NCBI GenBank assembly: GCA_017307275.1
Contig: JAFKFK010000010.1
Span: 124,001 to 188,000, forward strand
Reading direction: 5' to 3'
DNA length: 64,000 nt
Origin: Alphaproteobacteria bacterium
GTDB taxonomy: Bacteria; Pseudomonadota; Alphaproteobacteria; Reyranellales; Reyranellaceae
Part shown: positions 15,384 through 23,394 of the stretch, in pieces
How positions within the stretch are numbered: the first letter of the stretch is position 1
Layout of the letters: every line of letters begins with the position of its first letter
Position numbers and translations under genes: made by a program
Notes under the pieces: model-generated
What the model saw: the letters and a program-made list of their open reading frames with translations, nothing else
What the model was told of the DNA's origin: nothing
Databases searched by the model: none

Positions 15384-16820
15384 GTGGTAGACTCGCGCAT
15401 GAACTCGCATTTGCCTCATCCATGGAGTGCAGGTTTCCGGACTCTGACGGAGGAGCACAGCTACCGCGTCGAAGAGATCGACGGTGCCGTACCATCTAAC
15501 CTGCGCGGCACCCTTTTCCGGAATGGACCAAGCCGCAACGACCTGGGCGGCAAATGGTTTCCGCACTGGTTCGACGGTGACGGCATGATCTCGGCGATCC
15601 GGTTCGCCGACGACGGCATCCACTATCGCAACCGGTTCGTCGCCACCGATAACTATCGCGACGAGACGAAAGCTCAGCGTATCGTCCACCGTGGTTTCGG
15701 CAAGATGCGGCCGCACGGCGTGCTGGGTAACGCCTTCCACCAACCGTCCAATGTCTCGAACACATCGGTCGTGATGGAGAACGGCACGTTGTTGTCGCTC
15801 TGGGAAGGCGGCCCACCGATGGCACTCGACGCGACGACCCTCGATACCAAGGGCATCGAGACCTACGCGGGGGCGCTGAAGGCTTTTTCGGCCCATCCCA
15901 AGATCGACCCCGAGACGGGCGAGCTGTTCAACTTCGGTATCGACTACGGCCCGAAGACGACGCTGACGGCCTATCGTCTCGAGCGAGGCATTGCGACCCG
16001 GCTGCCACCTGTCACCTTGCCCTATCCGGTGATGAACCACGATTTTGTGCTGACCAAGCACTTTCTGGTCTTTTGCATCGGCCCGATCCTCGTCAAACCA
16101 TTCCGCTTCCTGCTGGGTTTCCGCAGCTTCGACCGCGCGCTGCATTGGGATGGCGCCAAGCCGACGCAGATACTTCTGATCCCGCGCGACGGGCGAAGCC
16201 CACCGCGCTGGATCGAAACCGACGCCTTCTTCCAGTTCCACTTCGCTAACGGATTTGAGCAGGATGGCGCGCTAGTCCTCGATCTGGCGCTCTATCCCAA
16301 CTACCACACGATCGGCCAGGCGTTGCGCGACTATTGGCGGTCGGAGTGGCCAGCCGAAGGCATGGCGGCGCTGACAAGGCTCAAGGTCGATCTTGCGACG
16401 GGGCGCGTGGAGCGCCGCACTTTCGACACCGGCACGTCCAACGAGTTTCCGACAATCAACCCAGCTTTCGCCGGTCGCCGCCAGCGCTACGCCTACATTG
16501 CCTGCAATCCGGCGGATCGCACGGCTGGCCTGCAACAGCAACTCGCACGAATCGACTTCGAAACCGGTACCGTCGCACGGCACGATTTCGGACCGAACGG
16601 TTATCCCGGCGAGCCGCTGTTCTTTGCGACCGGCGACGCGGAAGACGACGGCGTCGTTGTCACCCTGGTCTTCGATGCCGCGAGCGGCAGAACATCCATC
16701 GTCGGCCTGGATGCGCGCGATCTCGCGGCTTCGCCGCTTTTCACCGCCAGGTTACGCCATCACGTGCCGTTCTCCCTTCACGGCTGCTTTGTTGCAGAAA
16801 ACGCCCAAACGCCCCGCTGA
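15384..16820 (+). CDS. carotenoid oxygenase family protein
   Basis: A 478-residue seven-bladed propeller of the carotenoid/apocarotenoid/lignostilbene dioxygenase family (Fe(II), four His). All four ligand contexts are present: FSAHPKIDPETG, VMNHDFVLTKHF, FFQFHFANGFEQ and HHVPFSLHGCFV. LRGTLFRNGPS and WFDGDGMISAIRF are also typical. It cleaves a C=C bond of a carotenoid, stilbene or similar compound; no carotenoid synthesis genes are in the window, so a plant or lignin-derived substrate is plausible. Start is GTG at 15384 (TAGGAAG 11 nt upstream) or ATG at 15399. Confidence 0.92.
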   Translation: MVDSRMNSHLPHPWSAGFRTLTEEHSYRVEEIDGAVPSNLRGTLFRNGPSRNDLGGKWFPHWFDGDGMISAIRFADDGIHYRNRFVATDNYRDETKAQRIVHRGFGKMRPHGVLGNAFHQPSNVSNTSVVMENGTLLSLWEGGPPMALDATTLDTKGIETYAGALKAFSAHPKIDPETGELFNFGIDYGPKTTLTAYRLERGIATRLPPVTLPYPVMNHDFVLTKHFLVFCIGPILVKPFRFLLGFRSFDRALHWDGAKPTQILLIPRDGRSPPRWIETDAFFQFHFANGFEQDGALVLDLALYPNYHTIGQALRDYWRSEWPAEGMAALTRLKVDLATGRVERRTFDTGTSNEFPTINPAFAGRRQRYAYIACNPADRTAGLQQQLARIDFETGTVARHDFGPNGYPGEPLFFATGDAEDDGVVVTLVFDAASGRTSIVGLDARDLAASPLFTARLRHHVPFSLHGCFVAENAQTPR

Positions 16821-16918
16821 AGCAGGCAGACACCGCGGCAATAGCCTCAACAGCCTGCGATGATAGACTTCTCGCCCGTCGGTAATCGGACCGTCGGGCT
16901 GAGCTGAGGGCAGAAGGC

Positions 16919-17731
16919 ATGGATTTCACCGGGAAGGTCGCGCTGGTTACCGGCGGTGGCAACGGCATCGGACGGGCGGCGTCCCTGGGCTTTGCCAAGC
17001 ATGGCGCCAAAGTCGTGGTGGTGGATCGCGACGGTTCGGCCGCCGACGCCACGACCGGCATCATTCGCCAGAACGGCGGAGAGGCAATCGCGGTGACGGC
17101 GGACGTCACGAAGTCTTCCGACGTTAAAGCCTATGTGAAAGCCGCGATCGAGACGTTCGGACGGATCGATTGCTTCTTCAACAACGCTGGCATCGAAGGA
17201 AAGGTGACGCCGACGGCGGAGTACGACGAGGCGATCTTCGATGCCGTGATCGGCGTCAACGTGAAAGGCGTATTTCTCGGGCTGCGCCACGTCTTGCCGG
17301 AGATGATCCGACAGGGCGGCGGCTCGATCGTGAACACCGCCTCGGTCGCCGGCTTGGTCGGAACGCCCGGCATGCCCGCCTACGTCGCATCGAAACATGC
17401 CGTGATCGGGCTGACCAAGACTGCAGCCGGCGAAGTCGCGCGTCAGGGCGTGAGGGTGAATGCCGTGTGCCCCGGCCCTGTCGACACGCGGATGATCCAC
17501 GCGCTGGAAGAGCAGATCGCACCCGGCGACGCTGCGGCGATGAGCGAGCGCTATCAGGCCGCGCAGCCGACGGGGCGCTATACGACCTCCGAGGAGATCG
17601 CCAACATGGTCCTGTTTCTCTGCTCGGACCTCGCGGCCAATACCACCGGCGGCCAGTTCGTCGTCGATGGCGGGCGAACCGCGACGGGCGGCGCCGTCAC
17701 CAATCTCGCGGCCAAGCCGGTGTCGCGTTAG
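16919..17731 (+). CDS. SDR family NAD(P)-dependent oxidoreductase
   Basis: A 270-residue classical short-chain dehydrogenase/reductase. Cofactor motif TGGGNGIGRA near residue 11, NNAG at FFNNAGIEG, catalytic Ser in IVNTASVAG and Tyr-x-x-x-Lys in AYVASKHAVIG, and PGPVDT after it. Asp/Arg in VVVDRDG suggests NAD(H) preference. The substrate is unknown. It lies 98 bp after the carotenoid oxygenase gene on the same strand and could oxidise or reduce the aldehyde products of that enzyme, which is inference only. GAGGGCAGAAGGC precedes the ATG. Confidence 0.92.
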   Translation: MDFTGKVALVTGGGNGIGRAASLGFAKHGAKVVVVDRDGSAADATTGIIRQNGGEAIAVTADVTKSSDVKAYVKAAIETFGRIDCFFNNAGIEGKVTPTAEYDEAIFDAVIGVNVKGVFLGLRHVLPEMIRQGGGSIVNTASVAGLVGTPGMPAYVASKHAVIGLTKTAAGEVARQGVRVNAVCPGPVDTRMIHALEEQIAPGDAAAMSERYQAAQPTGRYTTSEEIANMVLFLCSDLAANTTGGQFVVDGGRTATGGAVTNLAAKPVSR

Positions 17732-17759
17732 CGCATCGGCATGACGCGTCGGACAGCCG

Positions 17760-19388
17760 TCAGTAGTCGTAGACGTTGACGGCGTTCGTCACCAGCTTGT
17801 CGAGGGCCTGTGCCATCGCTTTCACGGTCGTCTCGTCCTTGATGCCATACTCGGCGGCGAGACGATCCAGGGCATGGTAACCCACCCAGACGCGGCTGCG
17901 TGCATCTTCCCACACGGATAGGCGCAGCGGCAGGTCGAGCGCTATTGCCTGGTTCTCCTGCATGAGCTTGGTGCCGACCTTGGGATTGCCAAAGACCAGA
18001 ACCTTGGTAGGCCGCAATTGCATTCCGGCCTGCTGCGCGTTGGCGCTGTGATCGAAGGTCGCGAAGACAAGCACGTTCTGGGCCTTAAGCCGGGCCTCCA
18101 GCCGAGAAACGGTTTCATCGACCGGGAACTTGCTTTCCTGCGCCACGATCCCTTCGGAGGCCACGCCGGCTCCAAGCCCTGCCTTGTAAGAGTCGGCGAT
18201 ATCCCGCGCGAGGATCGTGAGATCCAGGCCTTCCTTGTTGGCGAGCAGGGTTACGCAGACGAGATCCTCGGCCGCCGTGAAGCGGCTGAGATAGGCGCTG
18301 AAGCCCGGCGCCGATCCCTTGATCTCCATGAAGCCGGGATGGCGCGTGAACTCCCAACCCGCCATGGCGGGAACGACAGTCCCGTTGGCGAGCTTGGTCG
18401 GCTTGTAGATCAACGCCCTGTTCGCCTCGTTCTTGACGAGGATTCCTCCGGCAAGAGCGATATCCCAGGCGCTGATATCCTCCGCCGACGACCAGAGGCT
18501 GCCGAAGGCAAAAAGATTTGCCGATGCCTTTGGATCGGTCGCCACAAGCTTACCGTCGACGCTCCTGTAACCGGTCGCAGGTTCGACCGGATTGATGAAG
18601 GCGATCTCGGACTTGAACCGGCTGTGCTGCTTCTGGCCGGCGGCGTTCTGCGGCCGGTCGGCGAAGGACTTCGCCGCGAAATCGTCGGCAAACATGGTGC
18701 TGCGCAGCCCCAACGGCTCGATCTGATGTCGCGTGACGTAGTCGTGGAATGACATGCCGCTCGCGCGTTCGACGATCATGCCGAGCAGAAGGAAGTTGGT
18801 CGCGCTCAGACGCACCTGGCTGCCGCGCTCGAACGACAGCGGCGCCGCCGACACCATCGCGATCAGCTCGGTGGGCTTGTAGCTGCGATTCGCGTCGAAT
18901 CCGGCAGCCGCCCGGTAATCGGAAATACCGGAGGCGTGCTGGAGAAGCTCCAGGATAGTCGTCTTCGACCAGGCTGCAGGCAGGCCCGGCAGGTGTTTTT
19001 CGATAGCGTCGCGAACATCGAGCTTCTGCGTCTCGTGAAGCTGGAAGATAGCGACAGCGGTGAAGCCCTGCGTCAGCGGGCCGATGTTCCACGAGGTCCG
19101 CGTCGAGGCCAGCTCGTCGTGCGCGAGGCTCGCGCGACCGTAGCCTGCGGAGCGCGGAATGTAGGGCGCCTGGACGATGGCCATCGCCAGCCCCGGCACA
19201 TCGTACTTCTCCATGAACTCGGCAATACGCTGATCGATAAACTTGCCCCGCACCTCCAACGCCACCTTGCCGCGCGCACCGTCCGTTGGGGTTGCAGTGC
19301 CCGATTGTGCGAGAGAGGGGCCACCCGACAGTCCCAGGGACAACACCATTGCGGCCACCGTCAGAAACATTGCACCTTTACTTACCAT
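17760..19388 (-). CDS. serine beta-lactamase-fold pseudoenzyme fused to DUF302
   Basis: A 542-residue secreted protein: signal peptide (ending near ALAQS-like GGPSLAQS, about residue 29), a class C/serine hydrolase fold (about 35-400), then a complete DUF302 domain (about 419-515; FDHSANAQQAGMQLRPTKVL, VFGNPKVGTKLMQ, VWEDARSRVWVGY). The hydrolase catalytic motifs are lost: the usual S-x-x-K is Pro104-Leu-Thr-Gln107 (NIGPLTQGFTA), the Y-x-N is Leu194-Ser-Ala196 (RLSATNFLLLG), and the H/K-x-G triad is replaced by IKGSAPGF. It is therefore predicted to bind rather than hydrolyse. DUF302 is a small alpha/beta domain of unknown ligand. Convergent with the SDR gene. Confidence 0.85.
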   Translation of the reverse strand: MVSKGAMFLTVAAMVLSLGLSGGPSLAQSGTATPTDGARGKVALEVRGKFIDQRIAEFMEKYDVPGLAMAIVQAPYIPRSAGYGRASLAHDELASTRTSWNIGPLTQGFTAVAIFQLHETQKLDVRDAIEKHLPGLPAAWSKTTILELLQHASGISDYRAAAGFDANRSYKPTELIAMVSAAPLSFERGSQVRLSATNFLLLGMIVERASGMSFHDYVTRHQIEPLGLRSTMFADDFAAKSFADRPQNAAGQKQHSRFKSEIAFINPVEPATGYRSVDGKLVATDPKASANLFAFGSLWSSAEDISAWDIALAGGILVKNEANRALIYKPTKLANGTVVPAMAGWEFTRHPGFMEIKGSAPGFSAYLSRFTAAEDLVCVTLLANKEGLDLTILARDIADSYKAGLGAGVASEGIVAQESKFPVDETVSRLEARLKAQNVLVFATFDHSANAQQAGMQLRPTKVLVFGNPKVGTKLMQENQAIALDLPLRLSVWEDARSRVWVGYHALDRLAAEYGIKDETTVKAMAQALDKLVTNAVNVYDY

Positions 19389-19416
19389 CCGCCCCGCCCC
19401 TCGTTTTCGTCAACTA

Positions 19417-20925
19417 CTAGTAGAGGTTGCGAAGGGCAGTCTGCAATCGCGCGATGGCGCGCTCGATCTCGACTTCAGGCGTTCCCGCATAGCCCAGAAT
19501 GAGGCCCCTTTCCTTGTGTGCCCCGGCATAACACGCCGAGAGTGACGCAACGCTGACCGAAGCCGCCGCAGCAGCGGCGACGGCAGCGACATCGTCGAAG
19601 GTCGAGGCGATGTCGGCATGGGGTCTGGCAATCACGTGCATGCCGGCGGGATCCGGCGCGATCTCGAGCAGTCCCGCAAGGTGGCGTTCGGCCGACGCGA
19701 TCAGCGCCTCCTGACGGCTTGCGTAGAGGAGGCGCGTGCGCCGCAGGTGGGCCGCGAAATGCCCCTCCGAGATGAAACGGGCCAGTGCCCCCTGCCCCAG
19801 CAGCGAGGCGCGCGGAGAAACACCCACCATAATCTTCTCGGCCGCCTCGACGAGCGAGGGCGGCAGGGCCAGGAAACTCAACCGCAACGTCGGGAATAGG
19901 AGCTTCGAGAAGCTGCCGAGATAGGCTACGCGACCGCTGCGGTCCAAAGCGCGAAGCGGCGCAAGAGGCCGGCCGGAATAGCGATACTCCCCATCGAAAT
20001 CGTCCTCGACGATCCAGCTTCGCGTACGTTCGGCCCAGCTCAACAGCTCAAGCCGCCGCTGCAACCCGAGCACAGTGCCGAGGGGAAATTGATGCGAGGG
20101 CGCCACGATGGCCAAGCGTGCGTCAGGCGCCAGCTCCAATGCCGCCTCGACGGAGAACCCCGAGGCATCGATTGGCACCGGCACGGCACGCACATCGGCG
20201 GCCGCCAATCCTTCGCGTGTGCCCCGAAAGCCGGGATCCTCGATCCAGGCCTTGTCACCGGCATCCAGAACCATACGCGCCAGCGTCGCGATGCTCTGGC
20301 GAAGGCCCGAGGTGACGATGATGGCGCGCGCGTCGCAGGTGAAGCCTCGGGCCACGCCCAAGTAATTGGCAATCGCCTCGCGCAGGCCGGGATGGCCGAA
20401 CGGATGCGGCGCACCGGCGACCTGCCACGTGGGCTTGCGCCACTCCTGCTCCAGCAGCTTGGCCCAGAGCCGGTAGGGAAAAGCATCGCGGTCCGGCTGC
20501 CCGAGCGGAAAGGCAATCGCCGGGTCGCCGAACGGTGCCTGCGGCGAGAGGCCGGTCGCCAGGAGGTCGATCGTACGCCGCGACAGGATCGGCGCGTCGG
20601 CCGCGCTTCCCGCCGGTGGTCCGTCGACACCGGGCGATACCAGCATCTCGTCCGGCAGGTTGGCAGCAACGGAAATCCCCGACCCGACCTGGGTGACGAG
20701 ATATCCCTCGGCAATGAGCTGATCGATCGCCAACAGCACCGTCCCTCGAGCGCAGTCCAGTTCCGTTGCCATCAGTCGCGAGGACGGCAGCTTCGTCCCC
20801 GGCGCCAGCCGCCGTTCGAGGATTGCGCGTCGAAGCTGCTCGCCGATCTGCCGGTGCAGGGGCGCGGCCCCGGTCGGGTCGATTGCGATGCCGAGCGGGG
20901 GCGTCTTGCGGGCTCGCGGCCTCAT
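19417..20925 (-). CDS. MocR/PdxR-type GntR regulator with aminotransferase domain
   Basis: A 502-residue regulator: GntR winged helix-turn-helix at about residues 20-88 (PLHRQIGEQLRRAIL ... LPSSRLMATELDCARGTVL), linker, then a fold-type I aminotransferase-like domain with PLP Lys in YLGSFSKLLFPTLRLSFL and the DDFDGEYRY motif. MocR-family proteins sense PLP or amino compounds and control vitamin B6, GABA or taurine genes. It is divergent from a pyridoxamine-phosphate-oxidase-fold gene with repeats AACTGGTAC/AACTGGATC in the spacer, so that gene is its likely target. Confidence 0.92.
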   Translation of the reverse strand: MRPRARKTPPLGIAIDPTGAAPLHRQIGEQLRRAILERRLAPGTKLPSSRLMATELDCARGTVLLAIDQLIAEGYLVTQVGSGISVAANLPDEMLVSPGVDGPPAGSAADAPILSRRTIDLLATGLSPQAPFGDPAIAFPLGQPDRDAFPYRLWAKLLEQEWRKPTWQVAGAPHPFGHPGLREAIANYLGVARGFTCDARAIIVTSGLRQSIATLARMVLDAGDKAWIEDPGFRGTREGLAAADVRAVPVPIDASGFSVEAALELAPDARLAIVAPSHQFPLGTVLGLQRRLELLSWAERTRSWIVEDDFDGEYRYSGRPLAPLRALDRSGRVAYLGSFSKLLFPTLRLSFLALPPSLVEAAEKIMVGVSPRASLLGQGALARFISEGHFAAHLRRTRLLYASRQEALIASAERHLAGLLEIAPDPAGMHVIARPHADIASTFDDVAAVAAAAAASVSVASLSACYAGAHKERGLILGYAGTPEVEIERAIARLQTALRNLY

Positions 20926-20958
20926 AACTGGTACAGCCTACTTTCACGGAACTGGATC
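20926..20958. promoter_or_regulatory. direct repeats, putative MocR operator
   Basis: AACTGGTAC (20926-20934) and AACTGGATC (20950-20958) form a direct repeat with 24-bp period, immediately upstream of the MocR start (20925) and 64-96 bp before the divergent flavoprotein start. MocR/PdxR/GabR proteins bind direct repeats about two helical turns apart, so this is a reasonable operator. No experimental support is visible from sequence. Confidence 0.5.
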
Positions 20959-21021
20959 TTTCTTATAGACCATATCGGCATCATGGTCCGCCCCACAACG
21001 ATCCAGGCAGGAGTGCGGATT

Positions 21022-21783
21022 ATGACGAGCGTGACGACAGCGGAAGCACCGGTGGCGGCAGAGGCGGATGGCGCCGCGTCGAGCTTTGCGGTCTCGCAGG
21101 TCAACAAGGTCAAGCGTGTCCATGAGCGCGGGCGCTACGACAAGAAGACCATCTACGAAATCCTGGATGCGGCTCTGGTCTGCCACATCGCCTATGTCAT
21201 CGACGGCCGCCCCTACTGCACGCCCACCAGCTTCTGGCGCGAAGGCGACCATCTCTACTGGCACGGTTCGTCGGCCAGCCGGATGATCCGTACCCAGAAG
21301 GAAGGCGTCGATGTCTGCCTGACGGTCACGCATCTCGATGCGCTGGTGATGGCACGCTCGGGCTTCCATCACTCGGTGAACTATCGTGCGGTGATGGCCT
21401 TCGGGAAGGCGCACATCATCGACGACGTCGACCACAAGCTGAAGCTGATGGACCGCTTCATCGACCGCATCTACCCCGGCCGCTCGGAGCTCATCCGCCA
21501 GCCCAACAAGCAGGAGCTGAAGGCGACGACGATGATGGGCATGGAGATCGAAACCGCCTCGGGCAAGATTCGCGACAAGCATGTCGCGGATGACGAGGAG
21601 GATTACGAGGCGGTGCCCGCCTGGTCGGCGCTCTATCCGATCACGCAAGTCCTCGGTGCGCCGTCCGACTGCCCGCGCCAGCTCCCCGGCCTCACGCGGC
21701 CCGACGAGATGGCCGACTTCACGCCCGGCGACCGGCTCGATGAGATCATGACCAAGACCTATCGTCGGACGTTCGGAGAGTAA
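21022..21783 (+). CDS. pyridoxamine 5'-phosphate oxidase family (split-barrel flavin) protein
   Basis: A 253-residue split-barrel protein of the PNPOx-like/NimA-like group, which bind FMN (or F420/heme in some). The core strands are seen in LVCHIAYVIDGRPYCTPTSF, WREGDHLYWHGS and VDVCLTVTHLDALVMARS. It is longer than true PdxH at both ends and lacks the PdxH C-terminal signature, so it is not assumed to make PLP. ATG at 21022 is chosen for the AGGAG 10 nt upstream; an ATG at 20983 is the alternative. Divergent from a MocR regulator, which suggests response to a B6 vitamer or amine. Confidence 0.87.
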   Translation: MTSVTTAEAPVAAEADGAASSFAVSQVNKVKRVHERGRYDKKTIYEILDAALVCHIAYVIDGRPYCTPTSFWREGDHLYWHGSSASRMIRTQKEGVDVCLTVTHLDALVMARSGFHHSVNYRAVMAFGKAHIIDDVDHKLKLMDRFIDRIYPGRSELIRQPNKQELKATTMMGMEIETASGKIRDKHVADDEEDYEAVPAWSALYPITQVLGAPSDCPRQLPGLTRPDEMADFTPGDRLDEIMTKTYRRTFGE

Positions 21784-21809
21784 TTCCGCGAACGCAGCGT
21801 CTTCGAGGC

Positions 21810-22397
21810 TTACCGATAGGCAAGCCGAAGCGCATAGGTGCGGATATCGTGCGGCCAGCTCGATATCTGCTGCTCGAACCGAACGCGATCGTTGGCGAAT
21901 AGAGCGCGTATCGCCTCTTCAAAGCCCGGCAGATTGCCGGCCATTGCGGACATAAAGCGATAGGCAGCCTCCTGGGCAGCACGCAGCGCCTGTGCCGGGC
22001 TGCCGATCTTCCGCGCTTCGTCCACCAACTTCCGCAGCGCCACCGATGCGCCACCTGGTTGCGCGGCGAGCCACTCCCAATGGCGTGGCAGCAACGTCAC
22101 CTCACGGCCGACGACCCCCAGCTTCGGCCGTCCCCGTCCGCGACGCTCGGGGCTCGACTCCTCGTTTGGGCCAGACGAGGCCGGCGATCGCGACAGACGC
22201 GCGACGATGTCGGCCTCCGTCCCGCGAAGGTCGAAATCGAGCGTGCGGCCCGTGGCGTCGTCGAAAACGAGGACAGGTTCCGAGGCGCCGCGCTCCACGG
22301 ACGCTTTCACTGCCAGCACGACCTCACTCAAGGGGCCTGACAGCAGCATTCGACTGCCCTCGAAGGCAGTAGCCGGGGTGGAATGAAGGTCGTTCAT
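21810..22397 (-). CDS. DUF2239 family protein
   Basis: A 195-residue cytoplasmic protein of the DUF2239 family. Visible: an N-terminal alpha/beta part (VLVFDDATGRTLDFDLRGTEADIVARL), a basic linker (SPERRGRGRPKLGVVGREVTLLPRHW) with an AT-hook-like RGRGRPK, and a helical C-terminal half (ALRKLVDEARKIG ... FMSAMAGNLPGFEEAIRALF). Family function is unknown; the basic linker suggests nucleic-acid contact. No Shine-Dalgarno is present and the predicted -10 ends about 10 nt before ATG, so the transcript is likely leaderless. Divergent from a GIY-YIG gene. Confidence 0.85.
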   Translation of the reverse strand: MNDLHSTPATAFEGSRMLLSGPLSEVVLAVKASVERGASEPVLVFDDATGRTLDFDLRGTEADIVARLSRSPASSGPNEESSPERRGRGRPKLGVVGREVTLLPRHWEWLAAQPGGASVALRKLVDEARKIGSPAQALRAAQEAAYRFMSAMAGNLPGFEEAIRALFANDRVRFEQQISSWPHDIRTYALRLAYR

Positions 22398-22406
22398 GCT
22401 AAGAAC

Positions 22407-22451
22407 TTTATATCAGGGTAAAATACCTTGCGTCAATATTACCCGTATAAT
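22407..22451. promoter_or_regulatory. divergent sigma70-like promoters with inverted repeat, DUF2239/GIY-YIG spacer
   Basis: An AT-rich island. Minus strand: TTGACG (22436-22431), 18-bp spacer, TATAAA (22412-22407), pointing to the DUF2239 gene whose ATG is at 22397. Plus strand: TATAAT (22446-22451) 11 bp before the GIY-YIG ATG at 22463; its -35 is poor. An inverted repeat GGGTAA (22416-22421)/TTACCC (22439-22444), 8 of 10 when arms are extended, lies across both promoters and could be an operator. Confidence 0.6.
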
Positions 22452-22462
22452 ATTAAGACCGC

Positions 22463-22798
22463 ATGAGGACCATCGACAAGAAGGCGGCAATCGCAGCGTA
22501 CAAGGAACGCAAGCCTGTCATCGGCATCTATCTGGTTCGGTGCCTGACATCAGGCGACGCCTGGATCGGACAAAGTCCGAACCTGGATACGATTCAAAAC
22601 CGCATCTGGTTTGCGCTCCGACTCGGCAGCAGTCCCCATTCGAGCCTTCAGAGGGCTTGGCGCGAACATGGCGCCGAGAACTTCGTCTTCGAAGTCGTCG
22701 AGCAACTCGAAGACGAGGAGTCGTCCTATTTCAGGGACGATCTTCTGAAGAAGCGCCTGAAGCACTGGCAGTCGAAGCTCCAGGCCACGCCTCTCTGA
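22463..22798 (+). CDS. GIY-YIG nuclease family protein
   Basis: A 111-residue single-domain GIY-YIG protein. The signature pair appears as GIYLVRC and AWIGQS (Trp in place of the second Tyr), followed by Arg in NRIWFALR, His in GSSPHSSLQRAW and Glu in FVFEVVEQLED, the positions expected for catalytic or metal-binding residues. Stand-alone members act in DNA repair or nucleic-acid cleavage, mostly uncharacterised. There is no ribosome-binding site and the -10 lies 11 bp upstream, suggesting a nearly leaderless message. Divergent from the DUF2239 gene. Confidence 0.85.
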   Translation: MRTIDKKAAIAAYKERKPVIGIYLVRCLTSGDAWIGQSPNLDTIQNRIWFALRLGSSPHSSLQRAWREHGAENFVFEVVEQLEDEESSYFRDDLLKKRLKHWQSKLQATPL

Positions 22799-22829
22799 AG
22801 TCCTGGGTTACGTCGACGTGGTCGTTTCC

Positions 22830-22857
22830 ACGCGGCCATCTGTAACGATGGCCGCGT
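22830..22857. terminator. bidirectional hairpin terminator
   Basis: A perfect 11-bp inverted repeat (ACGCGGCCATC / GATGGCCGCGT) with a 6-nt loop TGTAAC, located between the convergent 3' ends of the GIY-YIG gene (stop 22798) and the DUF3309 gene (stop 22889). It lacks a T-run on either side, so Rho-assisted or bidirectional stem-loop termination or 3'-end protection is likely. Confidence 0.6.
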
Positions 22858-22888
22858 CGACTGCGTCTTCGACGAAGAGACCGAAGAA

Positions 22889-23044
22889 CTAGATCCGCCC
22901 CATCAGTAGCAAGATCAGGATGATGATGAGCACGAGGCCAATGCCGCCACTGGGATAATAGCCCCAGCCGCTGCTGTACGGCCAAGTCGGCAGCGCACCG
23001 ATCAAGATCAGGATCAGGATAATCAGCAGAATAGTTCCCAACAT
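22889..23044 (-). CDS. DUF3309 small membrane protein
   Basis: A 51-residue hydrophobic peptide of the DUF3309 family: two very Leu/Ile-rich membrane segments (GTILLIILILILIGALPTW and IGLVLIIILILLLMGRI) joined by a Gly/Tyr/Pro turn (YSSGWGYYPSGG). DUF3309 genes are widespread in alphaproteobacteria and are often stress-induced; function is unknown. GGAGG precedes the ATG. A sigma-EcfG-type promoter lies about 100 bp upstream, which would place it in the general stress response. Confidence 0.85.
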   Translation of the reverse strand: MLGTILLIILILILIGALPTWPYSSGWGYYPSGGIGLVLIIILILLLMGRI

Positions 23045-23394
23045 GACCGTGGCCTCCGGGCTTGATTGGCACTTCAAGCAGGGCCGGCACCGCGCGAACG
23101 ACAACGCAGGGTGGTAAGTCCGGCACCGATCATAGGGGAATCGGCTTCTCACAAACGGCCCTGCCACTGGATCGTTCCAATTCAGACTGAAGAGCTTTTC
23201 GCTGCGGTACAGGGACCGGTTGGCCTGCCGGCACCGATGGCGGAGGCGCAAGACGAGGAACCCAGGTTCAATCGCAACACGAACCCGTCTCGTGCGTTGT
23301 CGTCGCGGTACGCTATGCTGGACGCAGGCCAACCTGTCGGTCACGAACGCGCATGAGGTGGGCCTCGCGGCCGACGGCCCCCTCGGGAGGCAAG
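23045..23394. other. 350-bp divergent spacer, DUF3309 / histidine kinase
   Basis: No convincing gene here; the open frames lack start signals and homology. On the minus side it carries the sigma-EcfG-like promoter of DUF3309 (23153-23178). On the plus side it ends with the ribosome-binding site of the histidine kinase (GGGAGG at 23385-23390); I found no clear promoter for that gene. Confidence 0.6.
23153..23178 (-). promoter_or_regulatory. sigma-EcfG (general stress response) promoter
   Basis: On the minus strand GGAAC (23178-23174), 16-bp spacer, CGTTT (23157-23153), matching the alphaproteobacterial EcfG consensus GGAAC-N16/17-CGTT exactly. Transcription would begin near 23146 and run into the DUF3309 gene with a leader of about 100 nt. 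Confidence 0.7.

Noticed and set aside
20089..21021. Extension of the split-barrel protein to 564 residues
   Set aside because: This part lies antisense to the MocR gene and has no domain; the start at 21022 has a good ribosome-binding site.
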